A stretch of DNA of 64,000 bases from Bacterioplanoides pacificum (GTDB lineage: Bacteria > Pseudomonadota > Gammaproteobacteria > Pseudomonadales > Oceanobacteraceae). Below, in pieces: positions 9,728-18,601 of the stretch (the first letter of the stretch is position 1; every line of letters begins with the position of its first letter). A program made the translations under genes and the position numbers. The stretch is taken from contig NZ_JBHRYB010000013.1 of assembly GCF_042648445.1 (NCBI RefSeq), positions 1 to 64,000 on the forward strand, read 5' to 3'. The notes beneath the pieces were generated by a model that saw only the letters and a program-made list of their open reading frames with translations, was not told the origin of the DNA and ran no database searches.

Positions 9728-11395
9728 TTAGAACACTTTCAGTCCTAAATTAAACGAAAATACATTCTGCCCGGCATATTCTCGCCGGGACTGAGCCAAA
9801 CGCGCCCACCACAGGTCCGCGTTAAAGTGTTGATACACAATCCGGATACCAGCGCCAATGCCGGTACCTTCGATGTTGTCTGGTGCGGCCAGATTCCTCA
9901 CCCGGCCGTAATCACTGAAAACTCTTGCACTGATTCCTGACAGTACAGGTGAGTCGATACCTAACAAAGAAGCCATGTTTCTGCCTGGAAGCGTCAGCGT
10001 ATTCTGAATATAGAAACCACGATCCCCCGAAGCGAAGGTTGTATCACTGCCACGTACACTGGCGGCATCCCCTAAATGGATCTGCTCAGAGCTGTACAAC
10101 GAGTCATCCGTATACTGCCCCGCTATCGTGGTCTGCAGCGACGCATAACGAAACACCGGCGCACCGAGTGTTAGCCGCACATCTTGCTTCTGAAACCTGG
10201 CCAACGGCGTATGTCCTGATGCAGAAGGCGAGTCATGGGTTGCACCAAACAGCCCAGTACCATGGATATGGGCCAGCTCTGCACTGAAAAAGCCCCAAGT
10301 GTTGTTACTTGAATAATTCACTGCCAGCCGAATCGGTGCCAGTTTCTGGGGTGTCAGTTTAACGCCAAGAATATGCCGCTCAGAGCGCCTTACCGTTACA
10401 CTGGATTTAACAGTCAGACGACTACGACTATCTCTGAAGGCCAGATAAGCAACGTTCATTGCCGAGGTATTGGACTGGCCAAACAAGTCGGTGTTTTCAG
10501 GCAATACATTGAGGTATTCGGAGTAACTATGGGACACATCGAAGTTCCACCAGCGAAAGGGCATCCCCGCATTCAGCGTCACCGCATTGGTATTGGTACT
10601 GCTAATCAGGTTCAGAGAAGCTGAGTCATTAATCCCCAGAATATTATCGGCTTCGACTCCCAGACGGGTTTTATTGCGACCAGTATTTTCCTGACCATCA
10701 TTACTGACACTTACTGAACCACGCACTTCGTCGTCCACCGAGTTAAGAATCTGCACGTGGGTCGAACCGGTTTTCTGTCCGGGCCAGAGTTTCATCGTGG
10801 CATTCGCTGACGGCACACGATTAATCTGATCCAGTGCCTGTTCAATTTCGGGCAACCTCAGATGCTTTCCCCAGGAAGGGCTCATCACCCACCACAGCTT
10901 ATCGCGATCATCCTGATGATTATTGTTAATCGAGATGGCCTCCACGTAGCCTTCAATCACAACCAGCTCAAGAATGCCACGGCGAAGATCCTGTGGCGGT
11001 ATGTACACCCGCGATGTGATATACCCCTGATCGATGTATTCGGCCGTTAGCTCCTGCATCAGTTGATTGATACCGTCTTTACCCAGGCAACGTTTACGGT
11101 AACGGGATACCACCGAAGTGATGTCAGAACGTGACAGAATGGTATTACCGGAAATCAGGATTTCATCCACCGGAAAACAGCTTGCTTCAAGCGGGATATC
11201 ACGGTATCCAGGTGGCTGCTGAAAGGCATCCTGGCGTTGCTGCAGGTTGTTCAGTTCATTTTGTCGGCGCTGATCTTCGAGAAATTTCTGACCCGGTTCA
11301 GTTACCGGATCAACGGCCCATGAGTGAGCCGACAACAACAACAACAACAACAACAACACCACCACCAGGGTTGCCAGCAAACGTGTGCGAATCAT
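9728..11395 (-). CDS. TpsB/CdiB-type outer-membrane transporter (FhaC/ShlB family)
   Basis: This 555-residue protein is the outer-membrane pore that exports TPS-domain exoproteins. Residues 1-27 form a signal peptide with an unusual Val3-Leu8 core ending SAHSWA. Periplasmic POTRA domains follow (about 70-220; VDEILISGNTILS, QGYITSRVYIP), then a beta-barrel with the family's VRG motif (ASVRGSDTTFASGDRGF, near 445) and a terminal F. Length is normal for FhaC/ShlB. Its ATG overlaps the stop of the upstream exoprotein gene (TAATG), so the two are probably translationally coupled, and the giant exoprotein gene starts 24 nt after its stop. One transporter therefore sits between two candidate substrates. 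Confidence 0.93.
   Translation of the reverse strand: MIRTRLLATLVVVLLLLLLLLSAHSWAVDPVTEPGQKFLEDQRRQNELNNLQQRQDAFQQPPGYRDIPLEASCFPVDEILISGNTILSRSDITSVVSRYRKRCLGKDGINQLMQELTAEYIDQGYITSRVYIPPQDLRRGILELVVIEGYVEAISINNNHQDDRDKLWWVMSPSWGKHLRLPEIEQALDQINRVPSANATMKLWPGQKTGSTHVQILNSVDDEVRGSVSVSNDGQENTGRNKTRLGVEADNILGINDSASLNLISSTNTNAVTLNAGMPFRWWNFDVSHSYSEYLNVLPENTDLFGQSNTSAMNVAYLAFRDSRSRLTVKSSVTVRRSERHILGVKLTPQKLAPIRLAVNYSSNNTWGFFSAELAHIHGTGLFGATHDSPSASGHTPLARFQKQDVRLTLGAPVFRYASLQTTIAGQYTDDSLYSSEQIHLGDAASVRGSDTTFASGDRGFYIQNTLTLPGRNMASLLGIDSPVLSGISARVFSDYGRVRNLAAPDNIEGTGIGAGIRIVYQHFNADLWWARLAQSRREYAGQNVFSFNLGLKVF
11333..11365 (-). repeat. Trinucleotide microsatellite in the tpsB signal peptide
   Basis: On the coding strand there are three GTG codons followed by eight identical TTG codons, encoding Val-Val-Val and Leu x8 in the hydrophobic core of the transporter's signal peptide (residues 11-21). 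All eight leucines use TTG, which makes a pure repeat tract. A change in copy number would keep the frame but alter the length of the core. Confidence 0.9.
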
Positions 11396-13344
11396 TAAAA
11401 CAAATCCCCACCCAAACCAATCCGACGCCGCAGCAGCAACTCCTGTGTGGTTGGCTCGCGCACAGTGCGGTAGTCACCCTTGATATCAGGGGCTGCGACA
11501 CCGGCACCATAAAACTGCAGCGTTCCACCCGAAAGGTTCAGGGTGCCCATATTGGATACAACGGCACCTCCCTGATCAACGGCCACCCAGATAGCGTCAT
11601 TTTTCAGTAACAAACCACGCAGACCTTTATTCCGAGTCAGAACGTCATATACCACCACGCCATGGCTTTCCATAACCGGTGATTGCAGGTGAACATCATT
11701 TACTGCCTGCAGCGTGCCACCCACATTCATAAGAGATTCGCTGGCATCGATCGTCAATTGCTGACTGGCCTGAATATTCCCCCCCAACAGATCAACATCC
11801 GACCCACCACGCTCATCACATCCTCCTAGGTTACAGCGGCTGGTCATCCAGGCTTCTCCCACTAACGCCGATTCGTTCTGAAAACGTGCGGTATTAATCT
11901 GGATATTGCCGTCATTAGCAATAATATCGGCACCATAGCCGCGATAAGCTTCCGTTGCCGTAATGTCAGCATCGCCCTGAGCAACAATAATCTCCGAAAT
12001 CAGACGGCCGGCATCGGGCTCGCCAAAGCGAATACTTCGCTCGTTTTGGCGCTCTCGCTGAAGAAATGCGGTGTACCACAGACGCTTGCCGTCGTGACTG
12101 TTGTGACTGATTTCACCAAGCTGATCGAATGCTTCGATCTCAACGCTGTTGTCGAATAGTGTGGTATTAATGGTCAGTCCAGTATTAGCAAGGATTCGAC
12201 CGCTGTGGTTATACAAGCGCTGACTGTTGAGATGAATTCCCTGCAGCGAAAAAAGAATACTGCGCTGCTCCTCTGAACGGGCGCGAAGCTTAATATCTCC
12301 GGTCGCCGTTAACGTTAGGGCGTTGCCACCATCCGCTGTTTGTGCCGCACTAAGCAGAGTCGATTCTAAATAGATGTCGCTGTCTGATGACAGCGCCACT
12401 GCGCCAAACTGAGACTCGATGGTGTTTTGTTGGCCATCCGCTGCAATGCTGGAGATGTTGTCGGCCTCAATCGCAAGATCCCCCGCCGCTTTGACGTCAC
12501 CACTGATTTCGACCTTACCCTCGGAGGTCAGACTAAAATGGTTGGCGGTTGCATAGATATTTCCGGCACTGCGCACACCAGCACCCAGAGCCGTTACCTG
12601 CATTGAGACACGAGAGGCCCGCAAGCTCGCGGCACTACTGATATCCACCGCCAGTACCGCTGACTCCGCATTCGAATAGGTCGAATTCAGCCAACCATCA
12701 GCGGGATCTGACATGGCCAATCTGGAATTAATTTCATGAGAGCCTGCTCCGGTTTTAACACCGATACTGGCAAAAGCCGACTCACTGTTATTATGCAGCT
12801 CCCCTTCCGCAATAAACCGCTGAGATAACAACTCTAACCGGTTAAGAGAGCCTGTCAGACCATCCGCACCGATGTAAATGCTTCCGCCTGAAACGTTTAC
12901 AACAGGATTACGATAATCATCACCAAAATTGCCAGTACGGGTCTGATAGCTGATCTCCCCTGTAGCAAGTGCCAGCGATGCCATATTAAAGACTTCAGCA
13001 CCATTCACCGAGATACCATTAGGGTTGGCAATCACGACATGAGCACGGGTACCAAGCACCCGAATCTCACCGTTTAAGCTTGATGGTTCGGCGCCAGTGA
13101 CTTCATTAATGATGGTTCTCGCACCGGCGGTACGGTTGTTGAGGATGGCGCCATTGTCGCCAACATTAAAACTCTGATAGCGATTATGACTGATGCGATC
13201 GGCATCGGCGTCGGCCAGCTCCACGACAGTGCGCCCCAGCGAGTCGAGAGAAACCTGAGTAGCCGTTGTTCCGTCCGGTACAATTTCGGCCAACGTCACA
13301 CCACTGCATAGCAGCGCAACAAGCGCGCAATATCCATATTTCAA
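11395..13344 (-). CDS. Short TPS-domain exoprotein (second TpsA-like protein)
   Basis: About 649 residues. The chosen start is TTG 13344, with AGGA 9 nt upstream, because it begins directly with a signal peptide (KYGYCALVALLCSGVTLA). The open frame could begin 14 codons earlier at TTG 13386. The N-terminal TPS domain is clear: RISHNRYQSFNVGDNGAILN, then VIANPNGISVNGAEVFN near residue 106. Beta-helix-type repeats follow up to a basic end (ELLLRRRIGLGGDLF). It is far shorter than typical TpsA proteins and lacks the FHA-2 and toxin-delivery parts. Its stop overlaps the tpsB start by one base. It could be a complete mini-adhesin or a degenerate relative of the giant neighbour; the intact frame and the coupling favour a functional gene. 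Confidence 0.88.
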   Translation of the reverse strand: MKYGYCALVALLCSGVTLAEIVPDGTTATQVSLDSLGRTVVELADADADRISHNRYQSFNVGDNGAILNNRTAGARTIINEVTGAEPSSLNGEIRVLGTRAHVVIANPNGISVNGAEVFNMASLALATGEISYQTRTGNFGDDYRNPVVNVSGGSIYIGADGLTGSLNRLELLSQRFIAEGELHNNSESAFASIGVKTGAGSHEINSRLAMSDPADGWLNSTYSNAESAVLAVDISSAASLRASRVSMQVTALGAGVRSAGNIYATANHFSLTSEGKVEISGDVKAAGDLAIEADNISSIAADGQQNTIESQFGAVALSSDSDIYLESTLLSAAQTADGGNALTLTATGDIKLRARSEEQRSILFSLQGIHLNSQRLYNHSGRILANTGLTINTTLFDNSVEIEAFDQLGEISHNSHDGKRLWYTAFLQRERQNERSIRFGEPDAGRLISEIIVAQGDADITATEAYRGYGADIIANDGNIQINTARFQNESALVGEAWMTSRCNLGGCDERGGSDVDLLGGNIQASQQLTIDASESLMNVGGTLQAVNDVHLQSPVMESHGVVVYDVLTRNKGLRGLLLKNDAIWVAVDQGGAVVSNMGTLNLSGGTLQFYGAGVAAPDIKGDYRTVREPTTQELLLRRRIGLGGDLF

Positions 13345-13432
13345 AGCAGGACATCCTGTATCTGAGCCAAGTAAAACCGGGCGCAATCTTACATAGCTTC
13401 ACACTTGGCAGCAATGAACCGGTGTCTCAAAA

Positions 13433-13561
13433 ATGATCATTAATCCTTGTCAACTCATACTCCTACCGGAGATTCTGAAACAACTGCTGTCATACCCAGC
13501 ATTTGCCCCTGCCGCCTTGAGCATTGCCCGGGCCATGCTGGAGCAGCAACAACAGCGTTAA
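13433..13561 (+). CDS. Candidate small protein, 42 aa, unknown
   Basis: An ATG-TAA frame lies in the gap between the short exoprotein gene and the unknown secreted protein, on the opposite strand to both. It reads MIINPCQLILLPEILKQL, continues through an Ala/Leu-rich amphipathic stretch and ends LEQQQQR. A strong hairpin begins 16 nt after the stop. There is no convincing ribosome site upstream. It may be a small gene, the remnant of a larger gene's C-terminus, or chance. Confidence 0.28.
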   Translation: MIINPCQLILLPEILKQLLSYPAFAPAALSIARAMLEQQQQR

Positions 13562-13576
13562 TGATGACCACACCGT

Positions 13577-13610
13577 CCCATAAGCCGGCTGATCAGGGCC
13601 GGTTTATGGG
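13577..13610. terminator. Strong hairpin, possible bidirectional terminator
   Basis: A 13-bp stem (CCCATAAGCCGGC with GCCGGTTTATGGG, one G-T wobble) encloses an 8-nt loop. It lies 27 nt past the stop of the minus-strand gene ending at 13637 and 16 nt past the small plus-strand frame ending at 13561. Neither side has a T-tract, so it may stabilise 3' ends rather than terminate transcription. Confidence 0.5.
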
Positions 13611-13636
13611 CCTGATGCGGTATTACACGCCTGCCG

Positions 13637-14155
13637 TTAGTGCGAATACCGCTGCCAGCTTACGCAGGTGTCGGAGGCACTGAAACACAGCGCGGGAAAA
13701 GAAGGGCCCGCCAGCGAGAAAAACTCACCCGGCTGCCGGGGCTGTGGCCGGAAACGTTTAGGGAAAATCACCCGGCCATCCGACTGCACCTGAGAGGGAA
13801 AACTGGCAACGTTCTGGTAATAACCCAACAGCTGTTTTTTCTCGAAAACCAATAACGAAAAAAACTGCTCGTAATCGTCACCTTTCACCCGTTCCAGGCC
13901 GATTAAGGTACGATCCTGATATTCGCCAAAAAAATACAGCGATACGACGTGGTCGTTGTGGCTGTCTGCCATCAACGGCGACTGACTGTGGTCGAGGTAA
14001 ATTTCAGCGGCCTGTGGTGTTATCCAGCGCGGGGCCGCGGCACGATCATCAGCCGCGAACGCCACGCTGGCGGTTAACACATTCAGCCACAACAACTGCT
14101 GCAGCCACAGCCATTTCAATTTTGGTCGCGTCAGCAATGTCTGCAGTAATCGCAT
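13637..14155 (-). CDS. Unknown secreted or periplasmic protein downstream of rhlB
   Basis: 172 residues from ATG 14155 (a GTG lies one codon upstream). I do not recognise the family. The N-terminus looks like a signal peptide with a basic n-region (RPKLK), a Trp/Leu-rich core and a cut after ASVAFA. The mature part is about 138 residues, rich in aromatic residues, with two cysteines near the end (ALCFSASDTCVSW) that could form a disulfide. It begins 26 nt after the rhlB stop and is probably the last gene of the epmC-rhlB transcript. A strong hairpin follows. No enzyme motif is visible. Confidence 0.72.
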   Translation of the reverse strand: MRLLQTLLTRPKLKWLWLQQLLWLNVLTASVAFAADDRAAAPRWITPQAAEIYLDHSQSPLMADSHNDHVVSLYFFGEYQDRTLIGLERVKGDDYEQFFSLLVFEKKQLLGYYQNVASFPSQVQSDGRVIFPKRFRPQPRQPGEFFSLAGPSFPALCFSASDTCVSWQRYSH

Positions 14156-14181
14156 CACTCAACTCACTGGCTGCAACAGCC

Positions 14182-15582
14182 CTATTCGGGCTGAGTCAGC
14201 TCCAGCTTAGTGCCGAGGTATTTTTCCAGTGGTGCCAGATTAAAGGCATCATCTTCCGACACAAAACTGATGGATATGCCTTTGGCGCCGGCACGTCCGG
14301 TACGACCGATGCGGTGCACATAGTCCTCCGGATCTTCCGGCAAGGTGAAGTTAATAACGTGACTGACGTTATCGACGTGAATACCACGACCCGCCACATC
14401 CGTGGCCACCATGATATTGACGTGACCATCACGGAAACGCTCCAGTGTGCGAATCCGTTTTTGCTGATTTACTTCACCGGATAACAACACCGCCACATGG
14501 CCGTTTTTGTTCAGCTTATCGCACAGGTTACGGGTCAGATCGCGGCGGTTAGCAAAAATAATACAGCGCTCGGGTTTATCTTCTTTCAGGACTTTATCCA
14601 ACAGCTCGTATTTATCCGATTCGGCCACCAGATATAACGTTTGGGTTACCCGGTCGGTGGTCACCTGTTCCGGTTCAATCACTACCGTTAACGGATCAAA
14701 CATCCACTGATCAATCAGGATACGGACATCGTAGTTAAAGGTAGCGGAATACAGCAGCGTCTGGCGTTCGTCTTTGGGTGGTGTGGCACGCACGATACGG
14801 CGCACATCCGGAATAAAACCCATGTCCAGCATACGGTCGGCTTCGTCCAGTACCAGTACTTCGACCTGATCGAGGAACACATCCTGACTGCGCATAAAAT
14901 CGATCAGACGTCCCGGGGTTGCTACCAGAATATCGACCACTTCGTCGCGCAGCTGACGGCGCTGTTCTTCGTAGTTCATTCCGCCGACCACGGTACAGAC
15001 ATTCAGGCCGGTGTATTTTGCCAGCCCTTCGGCATCTTTACCGATCTGCATCGCCAGTTCGCGGGTTGGTGCAACAATTAACGCCCGCGGCTCACTGGCG
15101 TAGCGTTGTTCAATTTTATCGGTTAACAACTGATTGAGAATGGTCAGCAGGAAGGCTGCGGTTTTACCGGTACCGGTCTGGGCCTGACCAATGGTGTCAC
15201 GACCACGCAACGCCGCCGGCAGGCTCTGAGCCTGAATCGGCGAGCAATACTGGAAACCCAGCTCGTGAATGCCACGCATCACCGAATCCGGCAGATCGAA
15301 ATCGTGAAACCGCACCTTGCCAGCCTGCGGCTCGACCTGAAAGTCAGACAACTGCCACGGTGTTACCGCTGCCGCCGGCTGACGTTTACGGCCATTGCCC
15401 TGGGCTTTGCTGCTTTTCTTAGCCTTCGTTTTCTGGCCTTGTTTATGGCCTGCTGCACTGTGTGTATCACGCGCTGGCTGGTTGCTCTTTTTATGAGGTT
15501 TAGCGGCGCTGGATGATGCGCTTTTTTTCTGATCGGTCTTTGCTGCGGGCTTATCGCTACCGCCAAACAATTTTTTTAACAA
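14182..15582 (-). CDS. rhlB: DEAD-box ATP-dependent RNA helicase RhlB
   Basis: 466 residues, unwinding RNA duplexes with ATP; in the family RhlB assists RNA decay with the degradosome. A basic, low-complexity N-terminal extension (1-75, rich in K, S and A) precedes the Q-motif region (FHDFDLPDSVMRGIHELGF), Walker A AQTGTGKT (134-141), PTREL, DEAD (246-249), SAT (279-281) and the C-terminal RecA lobe ending in HRIGRTGRAG. The start is TTG 15582 with GGAG 6 nt upstream, overlapping the last 7 nt of epmC, so translation is probably coupled. Assignment to RhlB rather than another DEAD-box member rests on overall sequence and the epmC neighbourhood. Confidence 0.9.
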   Translation of the reverse strand: MLKKLFGGSDKPAAKTDQKKSASSSAAKPHKKSNQPARDTHSAAGHKQGQKTKAKKSSKAQGNGRKRQPAAAVTPWQLSDFQVEPQAGKVRFHDFDLPDSVMRGIHELGFQYCSPIQAQSLPAALRGRDTIGQAQTGTGKTAAFLLTILNQLLTDKIEQRYASEPRALIVAPTRELAMQIGKDAEGLAKYTGLNVCTVVGGMNYEEQRRQLRDEVVDILVATPGRLIDFMRSQDVFLDQVEVLVLDEADRMLDMGFIPDVRRIVRATPPKDERQTLLYSATFNYDVRILIDQWMFDPLTVVIEPEQVTTDRVTQTLYLVAESDKYELLDKVLKEDKPERCIIFANRRDLTRNLCDKLNKNGHVAVLLSGEVNQQKRIRTLERFRDGHVNIMVATDVAGRGIHVDNVSHVINFTLPEDPEDYVHRIGRTGRAGAKGISISFVSEDDAFNLAPLEKYLGTKLELTQPE

Positions 15583-16148
15583 AACGAACTCCGGAGTCGG
15601 TCCAGCACAAATAACTCGGCGCTGAATTGAGGTTGGCGTTGATAATAATCTAATAATGCCTGTTTTAACACTTCAGCCCGTGGTGGCAGCCCCTGTTGCA
15701 GGTATTTCTGCGCCTGGTGCACCACATTTTGCTGAAAATTCGCGATCCCGGCGGCAACCTCATCCGGGTCACCGTCGAGATTGTCGGTACTGACGTGAAA
15801 TTTACGGCCGCAGGCCTCCGACAGAATCCACTCCAGTGCCTGCGGTTTCACTTCCACCTGCTCAAACTGGCGCTGGCGCTCGGCGCTGCGACCATCGGGT
15901 TCATACCAGTAGCCAAAGTCCACCAGCTGACGCCGGGCCTTACCGGCAATACACCAGTGGCTGATCTCGTGCAGTGCGGATTCGTAGAAACCGTGGGCAA
16001 ACACAACACGGTGATGAGGATGACGGGCATCCGCCGGCAAATAAATGGGTTCATCGTCGCCGGCGATAAGCACGGTATTCTCACTGGATTGGAACAACTG
16101 ATTAAACAGACTGATCAGATCATCAACTATTAACAAAAATCGGTTCAC
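15576..16148 (-). CDS. epmC: Elongation factor P hydroxylase EpmC (YfcM family)
   Basis: About 190 residues. EpmC hydroxylates the beta-lysylated lysine of EF-P. The family core is plain: GDDEPIYLPADA, FAHGFYESALHEISHWCIAG with the HExxH-like metal site, DFGYWYEPDGR and VEVKPQALEWI. The frame is open further upstream to 16241, but that would overlap the divergent MATE gene and add unrelated sequence. GTG 16148 gives a length matching YfcM, though TTG codons just downstream are possible. The stop overlaps the rhlB start by 7 nt. Confidence 0.9.
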   Translation of the reverse strand: MNRFLLIVDDLISLFNQLFQSSENTVLIAGDDEPIYLPADARHPHHRVVFAHGFYESALHEISHWCIAGKARRQLVDFGYWYEPDGRSAERQRQFEQVEVKPQALEWILSEACGRKFHVSTDNLDGDPDEVAAGIANFQQNVVHQAQKYLQQGLPPRAEVLKQALLDYYQRQPQFSAELFVLDRLRSSFC

Positions 16149-16223
16149 TCTTATTACTATTCGGGGCAAAATGCCGCCCCAGAAATCATCTGCGCCTGGC
16201 GCGCTCCCCGGAAAAATATCGGC

Positions 16224-17594
16224 ATGACCTTCAAAGCACAAGAGCTGCGTGCCCTGCGCCGGCTTACTTTGCCTATTCTTGCAACTCAGCTGGCCCAGAT
16301 TGGCATGGGCACCATCGACACCCTGATGTCCGGTTATATCAGCACCCGCGATCTGGCTGCCGTCGCCATTGGTACATCCATCTGGTTACCAATCTGGTTG
16401 CTGCTGGCAGGCATTCTGGTGGCATTATCGCCCCTGGCATCACGCATTAACGCCTCCGGCCAGACCGCCGGCCTGCCACAGTTATTGGCAGCCGCTCTGT
16501 TTACCGGGCTGGCTTTTGGTGCGGTGTCGGCGTTGGCTCTGTCCGGCCTGGCGCAGTTTTTACCGCACTGGATTGATGACCCGGTTACCGCCGGTATCGC
16601 CCGCCAGTACCTGTTTGCTATCGCCCTGGGCATGCCGTCCGCCGGGGTGTTTCTGGCCTACCGCTTTTACGCCGAAGCACTGAATCAGCCGGCCCATGTC
16701 ACCCGCATTATGCTGATTGGCCTGGCCCTCAACGTACCGGTTAACGCCCTATTCCTGTACGGCTGGTTTGGCCTGCCGGAGTTCGGGGGTGTCGGTTGCG
16801 GCATCGGCTCGAGCCTGGTGTTTACCGGTATGGCCATCGCCATGGCCATCAATACCCGCAAACATCGCCTCAGCAACAACGAGGTATTATGGCGCAATGT
16901 GTTCCGCCCCGACTGGACACAGGTCATGGCGGTGACCACCTTAGGTTTGCCTATCGGCTTATCCATCTTTTTTGAAGTCAGTCTGTTTTCGGTGATTTCG
17001 CTGTTTCTGACCGAACTCGGGCCTGTGATTGTGGCCGGACATCAGGTGGCACTGAACGTATCATCCCTGACCTTTATGATTCCGCTCAGCCTGGCGATGG
17101 CTCTGACCGTGCGGGTCGGTCACCACCTTGGCAGTAATCAGCCGGAACTGGCGCGCCGAACCGCCTGGCTGGGCGTTAAAACCAATCTGGCCATTGCGGT
17201 ATTCAACGCCACCCTGATGGTCACCCTGTCGGCCTATATCGCCGGTCTGTATTCTCCGGACCCTAAGGTGGTGGAAACCGCTGCCGGGTTATTGTTATTT
17301 GCTGCTGTTTTTCAGTTATCGGACGCCATTCAGGTCGGTGCTGCCGGGGCATTACGGGGTTATCAGGACACCTTGCCGGTGATGTTAATCACCTTTATTT
17401 CCTACTGGGCCATCGGCCTGGCATTAGGCCATTACCTGGCCTTCAGCCCGCAGGAATTTAATGGCGGTGAACCGTTAGGTGCCCGGGGTTTCTGGATTGG
17501 CCTGGTATCCGGCCTGACGGTAGCCGCCATTGCACTGGGTTACCGGCTGTATAAAGTCAGCCACAAACCCAGACTGGCACAACCACTCAGCTGA
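16224..17594 (+). CDS. MATE-family multidrug efflux protein (NorM type)
   Basis: 456 residues with about twelve hydrophobic segments, an inner-membrane cation antiporter that exports drugs or toxic compounds. The N-terminus (LRRLTLPILATQLAQIGMGTIDTLMSG, split over the first helix) and VAGHQVALNVSS in the second half are characteristic of the NorM branch. Length is normal. It is transcribed divergently from epmC with about 75 nt between the starts. Substrate cannot be read from the sequence. Confidence 0.9.
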   Translation: MTFKAQELRALRRLTLPILATQLAQIGMGTIDTLMSGYISTRDLAAVAIGTSIWLPIWLLLAGILVALSPLASRINASGQTAGLPQLLAAALFTGLAFGAVSALALSGLAQFLPHWIDDPVTAGIARQYLFAIALGMPSAGVFLAYRFYAEALNQPAHVTRIMLIGLALNVPVNALFLYGWFGLPEFGGVGCGIGSSLVFTGMAIAMAINTRKHRLSNNEVLWRNVFRPDWTQVMAVTTLGLPIGLSIFFEVSLFSVISLFLTELGPVIVAGHQVALNVSSLTFMIPLSLAMALTVRVGHHLGSNQPELARRTAWLGVKTNLAIAVFNATLMVTLSAYIAGLYSPDPKVVETAAGLLLFAAVFQLSDAIQVGAAGALRGYQDTLPVMLITFISYWAIGLALGHYLAFSPQEFNGGEPLGARGFWIGLVSGLTVAAIALGYRLYKVSHKPRLAQPLS

Positions 17595-17692
17595 GCTGCG
17601 CTGGCACCCAACCACAAAACATTCGATCACGGCGGGGGCATTGATTACACTGTGCGCCCGTTTTATTTGCTTTCGCCTGATAAGGACCGTGT

Positions 17693-18592
17693 ATGGCCAC
17701 CTCCAGTTTATTAGCCCTAATCGACGACATCGCCACCGTACTCGACGACGTCGCGGTATTATCCAAAGTGGCAGCCAAAAAAACCGCCGGAGTATTGGGC
17801 GATGATTTAGCCCTGAACGCGGAACAGGTCACCGGGGTACGTGCCGATCGGGAATTACCGGTAGTCTGGGCTGTTACCAAAGGGTCGTTATTAAATAAGC
17901 TGATCCTGGTGCCCGCAGCGTTATTAATCAGTGCCTTTATCCCCTGGGCGGTGATGGTGTTATTAATGTTAGGTGGCGCCTATTTGTGTTTTGAAGGGTT
18001 TGAAAAGATCGCCCACAAACTGTTTCACAAGGCCGATGAGCAACAACATAAGGCCGAGATTCAACAGGCATTGCTCGATCCTCAGCTGGACTTAAAAACC
18101 TTTGAGCAGGATAAGATCAAAGGTGCAATCCGCACCGACTTTGTATTATCGGCCGAAATTATTGTCATTGTGCTGGGTACCGTCAGTAACGAACCGTTTT
18201 TAACCCAGGTCAGTGTGTTGTCGTTGCTGGCGTTGTTATTTACCCTCGGGGTTTATGGATTTGTCGCCGCCATCGTAAAACTGGATGATGTCGGCCTGTA
18301 TCTGAGCCAACAATCAGCAGCGCTGCAGGCCACTATCGGCCGTGGCTTACTGGCGTTTGCTCCGTGGTTAATGAAAGCCCTGTCCGTGGTGGGAACCATT
18401 GCCATGTTTCTGGTTGGTGGTGGCATCTTAATGCACGGCATCCCGGGCGCAGAGCACTGGCTGCACGGACTGTCGGACAACGGCTGGGTACAGGCCATTT
18501 TGCCGACCCTGGCCGGAGGCTTAACCGGCTTATTAGCCGGCGGGCTGTTAGTTGGAGTACTGTCGTTGCTGAGCAATAAAAAAACAGCCTGA
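17693..18592 (+). CDS. DUF808 (YedI-like) inner-membrane protein
   Basis: 299 residues matching the DUF808/YedI family in length and in its conserved start (SLLALIDDIATVLDDVAVLS, KVAAKKTAGVLGDDLALNAE). Several hydrophobic segments follow, with the conserved GGAYLCFEGFEKIAHKL near 100-115 and a Gly-rich C-terminal helix (AGGLTGLLAGGLLVGVLSLL). The function of the family is unknown. It lies 98 nt downstream of the MATE gene and is convergent with the thioredoxin-fold gene (9 nt between stops). Confidence 0.85.
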   Translation: MATSSLLALIDDIATVLDDVAVLSKVAAKKTAGVLGDDLALNAEQVTGVRADRELPVVWAVTKGSLLNKLILVPAALLISAFIPWAVMVLLMLGGAYLCFEGFEKIAHKLFHKADEQQHKAEIQQALLDPQLDLKTFEQDKIKGAIRTDFVLSAEIIVIVLGTVSNEPFLTQVSVLSLLALLFTLGVYGFVAAIVKLDDVGLYLSQQSAALQATIGRGLLAFAPWLMKALSVVGTIAMFLVGGGILMHGIPGAEHWLHGLSDNGWVQAILPTLAGGLTGLLAGGLLVGVLSLLSNKKTA

Positions 18593-18601
18593 GAAAAAAT
18601 C

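Noticed and set aside
13432..13441. AATGATCATT palindrome upstream of the TPS operon as a Fur box
   Set aside because: Only a 10-bp palindrome; it lacks the extended 19-bp repeat pattern, and the nearby TTGACA has no acceptable -10 box at the right distance.
16149..16241. Upstream extension of epmC to 16241
   Set aside because: It would overlap the divergent MATE gene start and adds sequence absent from YfcM proteins.
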